Positions 19,134-31,150 of a stretch of DNA of 64,000 nt are shown here, piece after piece; position 1 is the stretch's first letter; every line of letters starts with the position of its first letter. The position numbers and the translations under genes are program-made. The DNA lies in assembly GCA_008704415.1 (NCBI GenBank), contig VXIS01000097.1, positions 1-64,000 of the forward strand, in the 5' to 3' direction. Under the pieces are notes generated by a model that was given only the letters and a program-made list of their open reading frames with translations, searched no databases and was not told the origin of the DNA. This DNA is from Sphaerosporella brunnea (taxonomy: Eukaryota > Ascomycota > Pezizomycetes > Pezizales > Pyronemataceae).

Positions 19134-20109
19134 AGTGCTTTTTTTATTTCATACTATTTTTGCATTTCTTGCGGTTGGCGTTGACTGATTATCTTTTCTG
19201 TCTCGCGGCTTCATCCGTTTATTCCTTTCGGCCTTTTGGGTGTTTATTGCTAATTACTTTTCTGTGTGATTGCATTGGTTTTTTTTTTTTTTTTTTTTTG
19301 TTCATTTTTCATGGGAGCATGGCGTTCTGTTTTGTCTTTCTCGGTGAACGGCGGTATTGATACCCTGTGCTTGAGTCGGAGCGGGTGTATATACTTCCAT
19401 ACCATAAATGTTTCGTGTCTCTGGACCGAGTCAAAAAAAAGGTCTTCTTAAGTGTCCTTGCCTTTCGTCGTTTCGCGAATCGTGATGTTTCCGGCCTTCC
19501 CGGGTGACTGGAAGGTTGCCGCCAGTGGCCTGTCACGCTTTCCCGCCAAAAATCAATCGGGATTTCCTTCGGGCCGATGTTGCGAACAAGTCCTTTGTTG
19601 TGCGGCTCCTCTGCGTGAGTCCTGGGCTAGACCAGATGTGGGCACAGTAGCGCACAGGCTCGGAGGGATTGGGTGTTGTAAATGAACTTGTGAAGAGCCT
19701 CCGATCTTCTCCCAGTTCATCCATCATCATCGCACCCAGATCTCCACCCCCCCCCCCCCCCATCGCTCTTGCTCTCTCCGCCTTGTAATCTTTCAGCTCT
19801 TGGAAAATAGACAGAAGCTCTTTTGCTCTTCTAAACTTCATCCTTATCCCCTTGCCATCCGGGATTTCATAGCTTTCCGCGCTTTGCCGTGACGAACAAC
19901 TCCTTGCGCGACGCCTGTGGCTCCAGACGCGAACGCCCGAGTTCTTGTCGTCATCAAGTCTTTCTTATTGCGCAGCGCACACTTTGAAACCGAGACGGCC
20001 GAGGTATGCCATCGTATTTTGGTTTTTAGGTTTTGTTCCTGTTTTCGCGATTTTTTGTGCTTACCTCGCCCATCGGCGACAGTGACGGCCAGGCCACAGA
20101 TCTTCCACA
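19134..20109. other. 3' end of polo kinase gene and upstream region of SIN3
   Basis: No gene supported. Contains T-rich tracts (about 19280-19300) and a pure C15 run at 19747-19761. CT-rich sequence before 20110 fits a fungal leader for the next gene. Confidence 0.5.
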
Positions 20110-23100
20110 ATGTCCGGCCCGGGCAAAGATAGCTGGCACCCCTCTCCACATCAGCAGCCTCCTGCACCGCCGTCGGAGTCTGCTCAACCTCCTTCCCAGC
20201 AACAGCAGCCACAGACAAACCCACAGGGCCCGCCGCCGCCGCCACCGCCGAGCTTACCCCACAGGGCGCCGTACCAGTAAGTCGGATGGAGTGTTGTCCA
20301 GTGTGCGCGCGATGATGGAACGTGCTGATGACCGAGTGCAAGACCGAGTTCGAAGGGCCCTGTACTGCCCCCACCAAGAGAGATAAGTGGTGGATCGTGT
20401 AAGTATACCGAAGGCCAATTGTGGGGTTTCCCGCGACCGCAAGTGCTGACTCGCTGGGCTTGTAGCATTTTATAACCAGCCGCCCCAACATGGCCATTCG
20501 CTCCCTCTCCCTACCCTCTCGGCACCTACCCACCCTGCGTATTCCCTCCCTTCTCTAGGTACCGGTCCTTCTCCTGGATCAAGCGCTCAGGGCCTACCTC
20601 AGCCCAGTAGCTCTCAGCAACAGCAACGCGAGCCCAACGCACCCCAGCAGTCCGCGGCCCAACCGCAGCCACAGCACCCGGGCATGCAGAGTAGTCCTCA
20701 GGCGGCTACAGCCGGTATGGGAATGCATCCACAGGCCAGTCCACAGTTGACCTCGCAGGGCCCGCAGATCACGGGTATGGTCACCGGTCAGGGTCCGCCA
20801 CAACCGCCGCAGTCAGCTACAGCTGCTCCGGCGCCGCCGCCTCAACACTCGATCAATACTCTGCCCAGTGTCTCTGGTGCAGGACAAAATGGACCGGCAC
20901 AGTTGGTTGCTGGAGCTGCCAATGCAGGCCCCCCACAACAAACTGGAGCTCAAGGCCCTCCTGGAAATGGTCCTGGGGGTCCTATCTTGAATGTAGGCCA
21001 ACCTTCTTTTGTTCAGCAACCCACCACAGATTTTTTCCCGGCGGCGTCGGGCCGGGGTTCGTCTGTCTTCGGTCTTGCCATTCCTTCTAAAGCCTGGAGC
21101 CAGCCACAACACTTCCACCATCCCCCTCCTTATCCCTACACGCAATATACTGCATATTCCCAACCAAAAATGGCTTCATCGGCTGCGGTTGCTTCGGATC
21201 CGCTAGGCCAGAGCGAGCCACTGGATATGGGTCCAGTGATTCGCGCTGAGATGGCGGTTCGGGGGCAGTCGTACGGCCATGCACAGTCCTCGTCAAATCC
21301 CTTCCCGCCGTTTTTGCCGTCGTACTATGATGAATTTCCACATGCTCAATACACTGAACAGGATGCACTGTCGTACCTCGACCAAGTCAAGTTCCAGTTC
21401 CAGGATCAGCCGGACGTCTACAATAAGTTCCTGGACATCATGAAGGATTTCAAGAGCCAAGCGTGCGTATCACCCTTCCAATCGCTGCGCGTCAACCAAC
21501 TGATTCGTTGTTTGCAGAATCGACACGCCGGGCGTTATCGACCGAGTTTCTACCCTTTTTTCGGGGCACCCAACCTTGATCCAAGGCTTCAACACGTTCC
21601 TCCCTCCTGGATACAGAATTGAATGTTCGCAGGACCCGACCGATACTAAGATCACAGTCACAACACCTAACGGCATACACCACGCGTCTTCCGGCGACAA
21701 CGTGTCGATCGCCAGAAACCCCAGTATTCCGATTTCACAGAGCATGTCGATGGGAGGTTCAGCGTCCGGTCAGCCGCCGTCAAGGTTTTACGAACAGCAA
21801 GGCAGTAGGTGGGGAAGCAACACTGTCGAAGGCATGTATGGACCCTACGCAAGCCAACAGCAGCAAGCTCAAGGACAGCAAGACGCAATGGAGATTGCGC
21901 GACAACAGCAGATGGCTCACGCGCAGGCTCATGTCCAAGCTCAAGCTCAAGCTCAGGCTCAAGCGCAAGCGCAAGCTCAAGCTCAGGCGCAACACGCGCA
22001 GGCGCAGGCGCAACAGCAAGCGCAACAACAAGCCCAGCTTCAACAAACCGTACAGCAAGGTGTCAATCAGCTGCAAACGGCCGCCGCGCATACCAACGGA
22101 TCCGTCGTTAAGGGACCTTCTGGCACAATGGCGTCAACTTCTGGCCCCAACACTCCCGGTGTTGGCGAGAGGGGTAAGGGACCGGTCGAGTTCAACCATG
22201 CGATCAGCTATGTCAATAAGATCAAGGTCAGTCCGAGCCATAAAATAGGGAGTGACTGAGCACTTACAAAAAATGTATAGAACCGCTTTTCGCATCAACC
22301 CGAGATATATAAAAACTTTCTCGAGATCCTTCAGACATATCAGCGGGAAAGCAAGCCGATTCAAGACGTTTACTCGCAGGTGACGCAGTTGTTCCGCGAA
22401 GCGCCCGATCTATTGGAAGATTTTAAGCAATTCCTGCCAGAGAGCGCGGCGCAAGCGCGAGCTGCGGCTGCGGCAAAAGCGGCGGCTGAAGACGCGGCTA
22501 ACGGTGCTGGATCCGTGAGTGCGCAGTTTTCGGTGGGATCTGCGAGGTTACCTGCCGTTGGAACGTTTCCTCCCCCACCGTCTATTGCCAAGGAAAAGGG
22601 AAAGAAACGGGGCGGTCCAGTTGTTGCGCCGCCACCGATAGATTCTAAGGCGGAGACAGTGGTGGGTATTGGTCGTGGAGCAAATAAGGTATGTTACTAC
22701 ATCTTTCCATCATACATCCCAATTTCAACATAAAACGGCCACCCCATCACCCCCACTACCTGCTCATCTCCCTTCTTCACCCGCCCAATCTTCACTTGCA
22801 CCGCTTGTCTTTTGCCTACCACCTTCATCATGGCTAAAGATCAAGCGAAGCAACGGCATAAGATAGCGCACCCCAAGCCGACGATCGAGCAACAGATCGC
22901 CAGCGTTTCGCCGACGCTTACGCCGTTCCAGCCTGAGCCGTTCGATCCGCCCCCACAGACCACTGCGACTACTGAGGAACTTGCCTTTTTTGACAGGGTT
23001 AAGAAATTCATCGGAAATAAGCAGACGTATAATGAGTAGGTTCATCCGGTCAATCCTAATGCGGAATTTGTCGGCTCACGCCACCCTTAGATTTTTGAAG

Positions 23101-25712
23101 CTCCTTAACTTGTTCTCTCAAGGGTTGATGGACAAAGCTGTTTTGTTCGACAAAGTCAGGAACTTCATTGGAGGTAATCGAGAACTTCTGGAATGGTTTA
23201 AGAGGTTCATCCAGTGGGACGCGCAGTCCGAAGAGATTCATAACCAGCCGCAATTGACGAATAAGGTTCGACTTAGTGTGTGCAGATCTTTGGGTCCAAG
23301 CTATCGTTTACTCCCTAAACTGGTATGTTTGGGTGTTCTAACTCATCAGCTCTCGGTACTGACGAATACCGACAGGAGTCGCAGAAGCCTTGTTCCGGTC
23401 GAGACGAGATGTGCAACGAGGTCCTGAACGATAAATGGGCGTCGCATCCTACATGGGCCAGTGAAGATAGTGGATTCGTGGCTCATAAGAAGAACCAGTA
23501 TGAAGACATCCTCCATAGAATCGAGGAAGAGCGCCATGATTATGACTTCAACATTGAGGCCAATTTGAGGACTATTCAGCTGCTGGAGCCTATCGCGCAG
23601 AGGATTGCAGGAATGACCCCCGAGGAAAAGCTCACTTTCAAAGTTGCCCCTGGACTCGGTGGACAGAGCAAGACCATCTACCAGCGCGTTATCAAGAAGG
23701 TGTGGGGTAAAGACGCCGGCCTGGAGATTATCGACAGGTTGCACAACGACCCCACGCGCACCGTTCCTCTTGTGCTTAATCGCCTCAAAAAGAAGGACGA
23801 GGAGTGGAAGGCTGCACAACGCGAGTGGCAGAGAGTGTGGCGCGACCAGACCGCTAGAGTGTTTTGGAAGTCTCTAGATCACCAAGGAATCTCAATAAAG
23901 CAGAACGACAAGAAGCAGTTCCAGCTTAAGACGTTGGTGGGCGAGATCGCTGCCAAGCGCGACGAACAGATCAATAAGAGATTGCTCATGAACACCCCTT
24001 ACCCCGAGTATCAGTTTGAGTACGAGTTCAAGGACACTAACATTATCCTCGACATCAGTCGGCTACTTGCTGTAGCGCTTGAAAACAACACAGGATTCTC
24101 TCACAACGATCGCGAGAAGATTGATGGCTTCATTAAGAGCTTTGTTCCTTTGTTTTTTGGAATGAACTCTCGAGACGTCGAGGATACTGTCAACGCTGTC
24201 TCCCGTCGCAGTACTGATGATGATGGAGACGACTCTGTTTACGCCGGGGAGGGCTCTGGAAGATCGGGACGTCGCAAGCATGAAGTAGACCTCCTTCAGC
24301 ATGTGCTCACGCGCGGCAAAGGCAAGAACACCCGCAAAGATAAGGACTCCGCGGCGTCTATCAACGATAGCCGCGACTCTTCCCAGGAGCCTCATGACGG
24401 CGATGTCGAGATGACTTCTCCATCATCCACCGAGCCGCGCACGAAGGAGGAAGGGAACTGGATTTCCAAGCCGACGAAGCATCTGACTGGCATGAAGCAC
24501 GGTTTCCCCATGAGCCCGATCGAACAGCAGGAGCCGGTTGTGCAGAAGCGCACTGTGTTCACTCTGTACTGCAACGCCACCATCTATGGCTTCTTTAGGT
24601 CTTTCCAGATCCTTTACGACCGTCTCGCTGCCGTTAAGGCCAGCGAAGACCAGATCCGGATGGATGTGGAGCGTCGCAAGAAGCATAAGGTCGCCCATGA
24701 CCTTAACATCATGACGCAGCGTGTTGAGGATATCTTCGCCGACACTGGACCAAACGCCAACTACTACAGCCAGATCTTGGACATGTGCGAGAAGGTTATG
24801 GAGACGGACCTTGACGCTGCCGGTTTCGAAGAGGGCTTGAGGACCGTGTTTGTGCAGCAGGGCTGGAAATTGTACACCATCGAGAAGACGTGCGGTTCCA
24901 TTCTCAAGTTCATTCAATCCATCGTACCCTCGGAGGGTAAGGAGAAGAACATGGAGAAGGAAAAGACCGCCGAGGTGGTGCTTCGCTTCCAGAAGGATCG
25001 CGAGCGACGAACCTTCGACAAGGAAGGTGGAGAGTACAGAGAACTCATCACCTACCGTCGCGCCGTCGAGGCTATCGTTGGCCAGAACGAAGAATTGTAT
25101 CGCATCGACTGGGTATGTCATCTTCCTCCCGCTCAGACGATGCAAGCTAACAATAAACAGAACGAGCCTGAGCAGAAGGCATATGTCCGCATCCTCGCGC
25201 GTGACGCTCCCACCGTCACGGAAGAACTGGATAGGGATGAGAAGTGGAACTACTATATCCAGACCTACATGATGCGCGAGCCGACTGAGGGAGTTCCGAT
25301 GGAGAGTTCTTACAAGGTGTTTCTGCGTCGCGGATACCCGACCGAATCGGAGCTCGGCTCGTTAGAGAGTGAAAAGAGCATCGTCAGGGAGAACATGGAG
25401 GTTCGCATCTGTGTCAACACCTACCGACTCTTTTTCCAGCCGCACAGTGCGGACCTTGTCATGAGGCATCCCAAGTACTGGGCCAGGGTTCCTGCCGGTG
25501 CGGTTGAGCAGAGGAGACAGAAGTGGCGCGACGTTCTCGGCAAGCTCGGCTGGCTCAAGGATGCCTCTGACGAAGAGAAGGAGGCTAAGCAGAGGGAGTG
25601 GGAGACTGCCCTTAGAGGAAGCAACAAGCGCCGCTCTATCGAGGCTGACGAAGAGAGGTCGGAGAAGAGGCTTAGAGCTGATGGGGATGATGCCGAGATG
25701 GGAGGCATGTAA
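20110..25712 (+). CDS. SIN3: Sin3 transcriptional corepressor
   Basis: Nine exons inferred: 20110-20276, 20343-20398, 20466-21462, 21518-22226, 22281-22688, 22851-23035, 23091-23322, 23376-25112, 25161-25712. All phases match; 1,680 aa. The Gln/Pro-rich N-terminus is followed by three paired amphipathic helices. PAH1 is at about 377-445 ([20 protein letters not shown]), PAH2 at about 631-700 ([20 protein letters not shown]) and PAH3 at about 823-885 ([19 protein letters not shown]). The histone-deacetylase interaction domain starts near 922 ([47 protein letters not shown]). Sin3 is the scaffold of the Rpd3-type deacetylase complexes, recruited by DNA-bound repressors. PAH1, PAH2 and PAH3 are each interrupted by an intron. 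The last intron is 48 bp and stop-free. Exons 1-2 are the least certain. Confidence 0.93.
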
Positions 25713-27361
25713 TTGATGCGATGGGCAATGGGGAAAAATGGTGGGTGGGTTGGCTTGTACGCTTTGTATTGTGTACTGATCATGAGCTCTTTCTGCTTTG
25801 CTATTTTTTTTTCTTTTTTTTTTTTTACGTTTTCGTGTTCATCCTTCTTATTGGGTCGTCTTTTTTCGAGTCCTTTTCGGTGGAGTTTGCTTGCTTGCGC
25901 TTTGAATTTTCTTTTCTTTTGAATTTATTTGAGTGATGTGAGTTGATTTTTTTTATTTATCTTTTATTTTTATTTTTTCTGTGGTGTATTGCAAGTGTAC
26001 GGAGGAGGGGAATTTATCACGTTTACTTTATTGCTGATGTGTGAGGGTTGAGAGGATGCATGGTATTGCACTCGTGAGTGGGTTTTGGTGACGTGCGGGG
26101 CGTTTGCGTAAGGGGTGGTGGTGATGCTTTTTGTGTTTTGCGGAGACTTGGGGCTGGGCATTTTGAGTGATGACAGTTTGCGGGCAAGTTGGATTTGGAC
26201 AGCTTGTATATGTAGACTTTTATTGTGCGGCTTTTCGTTGGCTTCGTCGGAAAATTTATTCCAGCCTTGGGAAAGTGTTACCCGCTATATACTACAGGTT
26301 TGGAAAATAGTCATATGAGTATTGCAGACGATAAAAGCTCCTATAACCGTGACATGCAAGGTGCTCGCTCATGTAGTGGAAATAGTTATGTAAAGAGGTT
26401 TTCTGAAAAAAAAAACGGTCACCACAAATAAAAAGGATATTTGGTGGGAAACACTACGATCAATCACAAAATGGTGTTGGATTAAAAACCATGTTTTGAA
26501 AAACTTGCTCATCAAATAATCCTTATTATATATAATGGTTATACCATAATAGATAGAGTTTGATGCAAGGTCGAGGGACATCACGTGTTTTGTGCAATTT
26601 ATCAGCCATCGCAGCGATGGGTGTTGAGGTTTTTTCAATCTATTATATATTTCTGTCGCGAGTAGGATTCCGGCTTCGGCATGATCACCATCATCATCAC
26701 CACATCTCCCGGTTACGTTCCTATGTTGAGTCTACTGATGGTGTGTTTTGGGGCTTGCGGGAGGGAGGCGAGGCAACAGTCGGGTGCGTGTCTTAACGAT
26801 GGTGATGATGATGATGATGAGCTGGGTACTGCTGGCGGGCACCATTGCTGCGGCGGGAGAAAGGCAAATAAATAAATAAGCTAATAGTCATATAATGGTT
26901 AGCAGCGAAACAATTGTTTTGCTCACGAACCGTCACCCACCCTTAATAACGCTCACGGGGGAGAGAGAGAGAGAGATTTTTTTTTTGGCTTCAAGAGCAT
27001 TATGTTGACCGCGTTTTGTGGCCGAAATGGGGATTATACAATGGTCATATGAAGATTTTCAAAAACATATCCCTCCCCCTAACGGAAATGCGAGCGCGAT
27101 GCCTAATGAAGTTTAGTGTGGTATTTGCTGCCTTGGCCTGATTTTGGAAGTTCAACGAGCAAAACGGCTTGCAGCTCCACAACGCCTGGTCGTATAACGG
27201 GCCAGTTTCTCAGCCTCCCCAAAGCCGGCCGGCATGTATATCGGCATCCTCTAGAAATCTCCTCTGCGCATGCCTTAAAGAACCAAAATACCAAAATATC
27301 AAAACAAAAAAAAACACCCCTCCCCCTCCCCCTCCCCCCCACCTTCCTGCCCTGACACCGC
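25713..27361. other. intergenic, no gene seen
   Basis: T-rich sequence follows the SIN3 stop (likely 3' UTR). The rest is AT-rich with simple repeats: GATGATGAT-type near 26795-26820, GA repeat near 26960-26975, A-rich and C-rich tracts near 27300-27340. No domain, no spliced frame. Confidence 0.5.
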
Positions 27362-27772
27362 TCACCCACAACAACTGTCCAAGCAATCCAAAATACACAG
27401 CACCTCAGCCACACAATCCACCACGGCAGCCACACACCCTGCAAGCACCAAGAAGCACCAGCAGCAGCCTTCACAGCAGCCTTCACAGCAGCCTTCACAG
27501 CAACCACTGCTGGTTTCTGCCCGTGTTTGTGTTTGCTGTATGGAGGGGCTGAAGGACATTGGCGCTGGAGGTAGGGGCGGCTGCGTTGTGAGCGGTTTCG
27601 TTGGGGGCGTTTTCATTGTTGTGGGTGGCAGAGTGGGTGGGGGAGTGGGTGGCGGGGAGGGCGGCGGCGAAGGTGGGAGTGCCGGCCATGAGCCCGGGAT
27701 GGTGCGCTCCCGGGTCTCCGGGAAGGGCGTATAAGCCGGTGGTGGCGCGCTGGGGGGTTTGTATGAGTCCAT
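27362..27772 (-). CDS. Pro-rich protein with Cys-rich hydrophobic tail (CYSTM-like)
   Basis: 136 aa from the ATG at 27772 (MDSYKPPSAPPPAYTPFPE); an ATG 45 bp upstream is in frame. The N-terminal two-thirds are Pro/Ser/Thr-rich without charge pattern. The last ~50 residues hold 15 or more cysteines: CCEG repeated three times, then CWCFLVLAGCVAAVVDCVAEV and CILDCLDSCCG. This is the shape of the small fungal and plant proteins with a C-terminal cysteine-rich membrane module, whose roles are in membrane-linked stress responses. The CCEGCCEGCC part derives from a 12-bp DNA repeat (TTCACAGCAGCC, plus strand). Family assignment is by shape only, so moderate confidence. Confidence 0.5.
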   Translation of the reverse strand: MDSYKPPSAPPPAYTPFPETRERTIPGSWPALPPSPPPSPPPTPPPTLPPTTMKTPPTKPLTTQPPLPPAPMSFSPSIQQTQTRAETSSGCCEGCCEGCCEGCCWCFLVLAGCVAAVVDCVAEVLCILDCLDSCCG

Positions 27773-28541
27773 TGGTGTGTTCGTGGGGGAAAGGGGGAAG
27801 GGGAAGAGGGGTATCAAAGATAAGGGAAGGAAGAGGAGCTTGAGTCTGTGATATCGAAGGTTGTTATGTGAATGGTTGCTTAGGTCACAAGCAAAATGTA
27901 ACCTTTTGGGCCACGAGAAACGTTAATGGCCGTTGGCTTTGGCTGGTCATGTGTTCTGGGGTTTGGTAGATCAAAGGGGAATAGGATCGAGAGAGTCATA
28001 TTCACTCCATACTTCGGCGTCGAAAATAGCCAACTGCTGGAATACAGATTCAAGGTCCAAAATTATTCGCATCTTGCGCTTCCCAACCACGGACCGGAAC
28101 GACCCCAACCGGCATGCCATCTGGAACGGACTACTAATTGCAACCCGGCTCATGGCTGGTCACGACGTCACGGGGCCAACGTTGTTTTACCCTTTCCAAA
28201 CAGACGAACTCCCCTAATTTGCAAGTTTTGCAACAAATAGAGTGGAGCGGTGATGGCGGGTTTGGCCTCACCTGGAAACCGGATAGAGCAGATGGTACCT
28301 ACTACAGAGGCGGCATACAGCTTGACTCGCCCAAATCGAACAGTCTACATTCTATAGGGGCATCAACCGAATGTTCCGGTGCATTTTGTGGCGGCTTCAA
28401 CTCGCCCGGCAGAACGCATCGCGGACATAACCATTCAAGATGCGCGCCTCCCACCAGGGAATAAAAACCCCTCGTCGAAGCTCATAGTCGCCGCCACGGC
28501 TCTGTCCAGTGACAAAACGAAACAAAAAATATATCTACACC

Positions 28542-29186
28542 ATGGCCACCGCTACACCCGGCAGAACCCAGAAACTCAGTCTGCAGCAGCTGCACCGGCT
28601 GCAGCCTCCTCCTCCTCCTCCCGCAACAAAACCCAAGCACCGCCCGCAACAACAACCCCTCGCAGGAACAACCGCTCCTGCGAACCCATTCTCGCTGCTA
28701 GATCCCGACTTTGCTCGGGGGAAAGGTATCGCGGAGGCGGGGGCAGCCAGGAGGACCCCCAAGCTGCTGACTCAGCGGCAGATTGTCAAAAACGAGCAGA
28801 CGCAGCCGCCGGCGGGCGCGCCTCGGGGGCCGAGAGGCGGCGGCCGCGGCCGCGGCTCCCGTAGGCGTTGGCCGCAGGCGGTGGGGTCCGGGAAGGGGAA
28901 GGGTAAGGAAGATAATAAGGGTAAGGAAGATAATAAGGGTAAGGAAGATAATAAGGGTAAGGAAGATAATAAGGGTAAGGAAGATAATAACGCTACGGGA
29001 CCTCCGAGGGAGAAAAAGAAAGAAACAAGTGGTTTCGTCATAAAAGATGAGGATTTCCCGTCCTTGCCGGGTTGCGCCAAGACGGCGAAAGTTGATGCGG
29101 TTGTTTGGGGGCCTAGTCCCGCGGTGGAGCTGGAGGTTGAGAGGTATCAAGGCTCGTGGGCTGATGATATCGATGATGATGAGTAG
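28542..29186 (+). CDS. hypothetical RGG/low-complexity protein
   Basis: 214 aa, single exon, ATG in good context (CACCATGG). Order of parts: Pro/Gln-rich N-terminus (QPPPPPPATKPKHRPQQQP), FSLLDPDFARGKG, an RGG-type basic patch (RGPRGGGRGRGSRRR), five copies of the 18-bp unit encoding GKEDNK, then KKKETSGFVIKDEDFPSLPG and an acidic end (DDIDDDE). The RGG patch and the DEDFPSL motif are common in RNA-associated proteins, so an RNP role is possible. I do not recognise a named family. Confidence 0.6.
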   Translation: MATATPGRTQKLSLQQLHRLQPPPPPPATKPKHRPQQQPLAGTTAPANPFSLLDPDFARGKGIAEAGAARRTPKLLTQRQIVKNEQTQPPAGAPRGPRGGGRGRGSRRRWPQAVGSGKGKGKEDNKGKEDNKGKEDNKGKEDNKGKEDNNATGPPREKKKETSGFVIKDEDFPSLPGCAKTAKVDAVVWGPSPAVELEVERYQGSWADDIDDDE

Positions 29187-30109
29187 TGATGTGTATGGGA
29201 TTGCGATTGTAGTATATATTATCAGCAGGGTTGCATCAGTCGTGGGAACAATCCTCGACGTGCAGTTGCAACAAGAGATCACAGCTCACAATAGCTCACC
29301 TTAAACTTCAGGGGTACTAGCAAATCCGAAATGTATTACAGCGAATGAGAAACTATGAAAGGGGTTAGGTTTTCTACCAGCCAGCCAATGATTTGTAGGC
29401 GTTCACTGCCAGTAATGCCGTTACAACCCTCTAGTCTATGCCTCCAGGTATATTGATATCTAAGTGGATGGAGGGCGAATACGTAAAATGCTCGCCTCCC
29501 TAAGACAGTGCGCTCCTCAGCCCTCCTCCCACACTTTCACACGATTCCTTTGAGATAAACGTGTAGAAACACACCTACCAGAGTATCTGTCAACTAGTTG
29601 CCGCTGGCAAAAGAATAGTGGGTTAGGAGTTTTTACTTTGCCGTGCAGTGAGATACGGGCTCCAATCCATTGCATATCCACAGCTTCAGCTCACGCCGCT
29701 GCAGCGATATCTAGAACTCGCCATCGTGGGCTCTGTATTCCACTCAGGCTGGTGGTATTCGTGTGGGTGCCACCACCCACATGTCGTCATGCTTGGGTTA
29801 AACGTCGTTCACTGGCGACCCGCAGACCACCCACTGGCGAGTTTATACGGTACCAGTCGTCCATTGCTCGTCTATTGGTTGGTCACGAATGAGTGCGGCA
29901 TTGCAGCATCAATGAGGCATTGACTCGGATGAGTGGACGCCAACCTGGTGTATCCAGCAGACAAGGCGAGGCCACGCCTTGTCACAAGCGTAATCGGTCC
30001 TATTGCCTCACGGTAGATACCTACTCTACACTGCAAAAAACGATGTGAAGGCCTCCATTTCCTAGCTGTCAGACGAATCTCCTTGGTGCGCTCATATTTA
30101 ACCTCTTTC
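29187..30109. other. intergenic, no gene seen
   Basis: No supported gene. The right end (from about 30060) becomes similar to sequence just upstream of the second LINE-type tail at 31 kb, so it is repeat-derived there. Confidence 0.45.
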
Positions 30110-30250
30110 CTTCGTCCATTTCCTTAGAAGGGCCGCAGGCCCCGGTAGTTGGTCCCCAGTGACCCAGGGGGTAGCATAGTCTCTTCTTTTCTACATATGT
30201 CATGGCCGCAAGCAGCCGAATACAATATGATTAAAACAAAAAAAAAAACT
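30110..30250 (+). repeat. LINE-type 3' tail, copy 1
   Basis: Shares TTTCCTTAGAAGGGCCGCAG, GGGTAGCATAGTCTCTTCTT, CATATGTCATGGCCGCAAGC and GAATACAATATGATTAAAAC with 31008-31150, ending in an A-rich tail (A12 interrupted). This layout is what the 3' UTR of fungal Tad-type LINEs looks like, and no reverse transcriptase lies upstream. So it is a 5'-truncated copy or a SINE with a LINE-shared tail. The A tail runs into the 3' side of the 5S rRNA gene. Confidence 0.6.
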
Positions 30251-30261
30251 GCAAAAACGAA

Positions 30262-30380
30262 AACTACAGTACAAGGGATTCCCATGTGGTCACCCACCAT
30301 AGTACTAACCTCGCGATACACTGCTTAACTAGGGCTGAGCGGACGGGAAGCCGTGTGTTCAGTGTTCTATGACCGTAGCT
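30262..30380 (-). rRNA. 5S ribosomal RNA
   Basis: 119 nt on the minus strand. Conserved blocks are present in order: GGCTTCCCGTCCGCTCAGCC, TAGTTAAGC, GAGGTTAGTA, GGTGGGTGACCAC and GGGAATCCCT. The 5' end AGCTACGG pairs with the 3' end CTGTAGTT (helix I, with G-U pairs). A T5 run directly downstream (30253-30257, read on the minus strand) and a longer T tract after it fit RNA polymerase III termination. Scattered single 5S genes are normal in Pezizomycotina. Some loop bases differ from the textbook Neurospora sequence, so a recently decayed copy is possible but the pairing end argues for a functional one. Confidence 0.85.
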
Positions 30381-30717
30381 GTTTGTTGCTTTCTTACGGC
30401 AAATCTTCATAGTACGGTGGAGGCTCAACGCTCGCTACACGCTTCCACATTTGATTTGAACCTATGACCCCAAATTAGTTACATGTCGTTTTTCTGTTGA
30501 TGATTAAGATTTGTATGAAATAACCCCCGATGTTGATAAAGATACTCTTGTACGTACGTACATGGAAAGAAGTTGATACACCATCGATACCATCTTTGTT
30601 TCTTACTACCACGGCATGCTTAGAGACCCGTTGAGTCTTTTCGTATCTTCAAGTTGCGGGGTGATTTTTTTCTGCATGATTTTGTGTAACGTCGACTTCA
30701 AGCAGATGCCAAAAAAC

Positions 30718-30835
30718 GCCTCGGTGGTGTAGTGGTATAAACAGAATTGGAGCCCTTAAGGGTGGTGGGTCCAGTTCTTAAAGCTTTTTTATGGAATTTT
30801 TTCCATGAGTCTTTGTTGAGCTGGCTATTTATTAG
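30718..30835 (+). repeat. SINE-like element with tRNA-type head, copy 1
   Basis: GGTGGTGTAGTGGTATAA fits a tRNA A box and GTGGGTCCAGTTCTTAAAGC a B box, followed by T6. The downstream words CCATGAGTCTTTGTTGAG recur, diverged, after a similar head at 48898. No pairing acceptor stem, so it is not a functional tRNA. Confidence 0.4.
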
Positions 30836-31007
30836 TTTTTTGGTTATAATCATAGTCGATCATTCGTTCAATAGAGATTAGTGAACCGACCGTTGCAAGC
30901 CTCTTCAATTGAAAACAAAAGCATTTCTGGAAGGCCCGACAAGGGCACCATGTAATGACCTCTACTTTTCCTTGGTGTGTGTGTCTCATCCGGCGCGCTT
31001 TCCTTTG

Positions 31008-31150
31008 TCTATTTCCTTAGAAGGGCCGCAGGCCCCGGTAGCGGGTCTCGTGTGACCCGGAGGGTAGCATAGTCTCTTCTTGTCCCATATGTCATGGCCG
31101 CAAGCGGCCGAATACAATATGATTAAAACAAAAAAACAAAAACAAAAAGG
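31008..31150 (+). repeat. LINE-type 3' tail, copy 2
   Basis: Second copy of the 3' tail described at 30110-30250, with a mixed A/C tail (AAAACAAAAAAACAAAAAC). Unlike copy 1 it is not joined to a 5S gene. The tRNA-like head at 30718 lies 170 bp upstream in the same orientation, so head and tail together could form a composite SINE. Confidence 0.6.

Noticed and set aside
19844..20533. 229-codon minus-strand frame over the SIN3 5' end
   Set aside because: It overlaps SIN3 exons 1-3 and their introns in antisense, with no domain; the plus-strand exons are phase-consistent and lead into PAH1.
30718..30790. Functional tRNA
   Set aside because: A and B boxes are recognisable but the acceptor and anticodon stems do not pair; treated as a SINE-type head.
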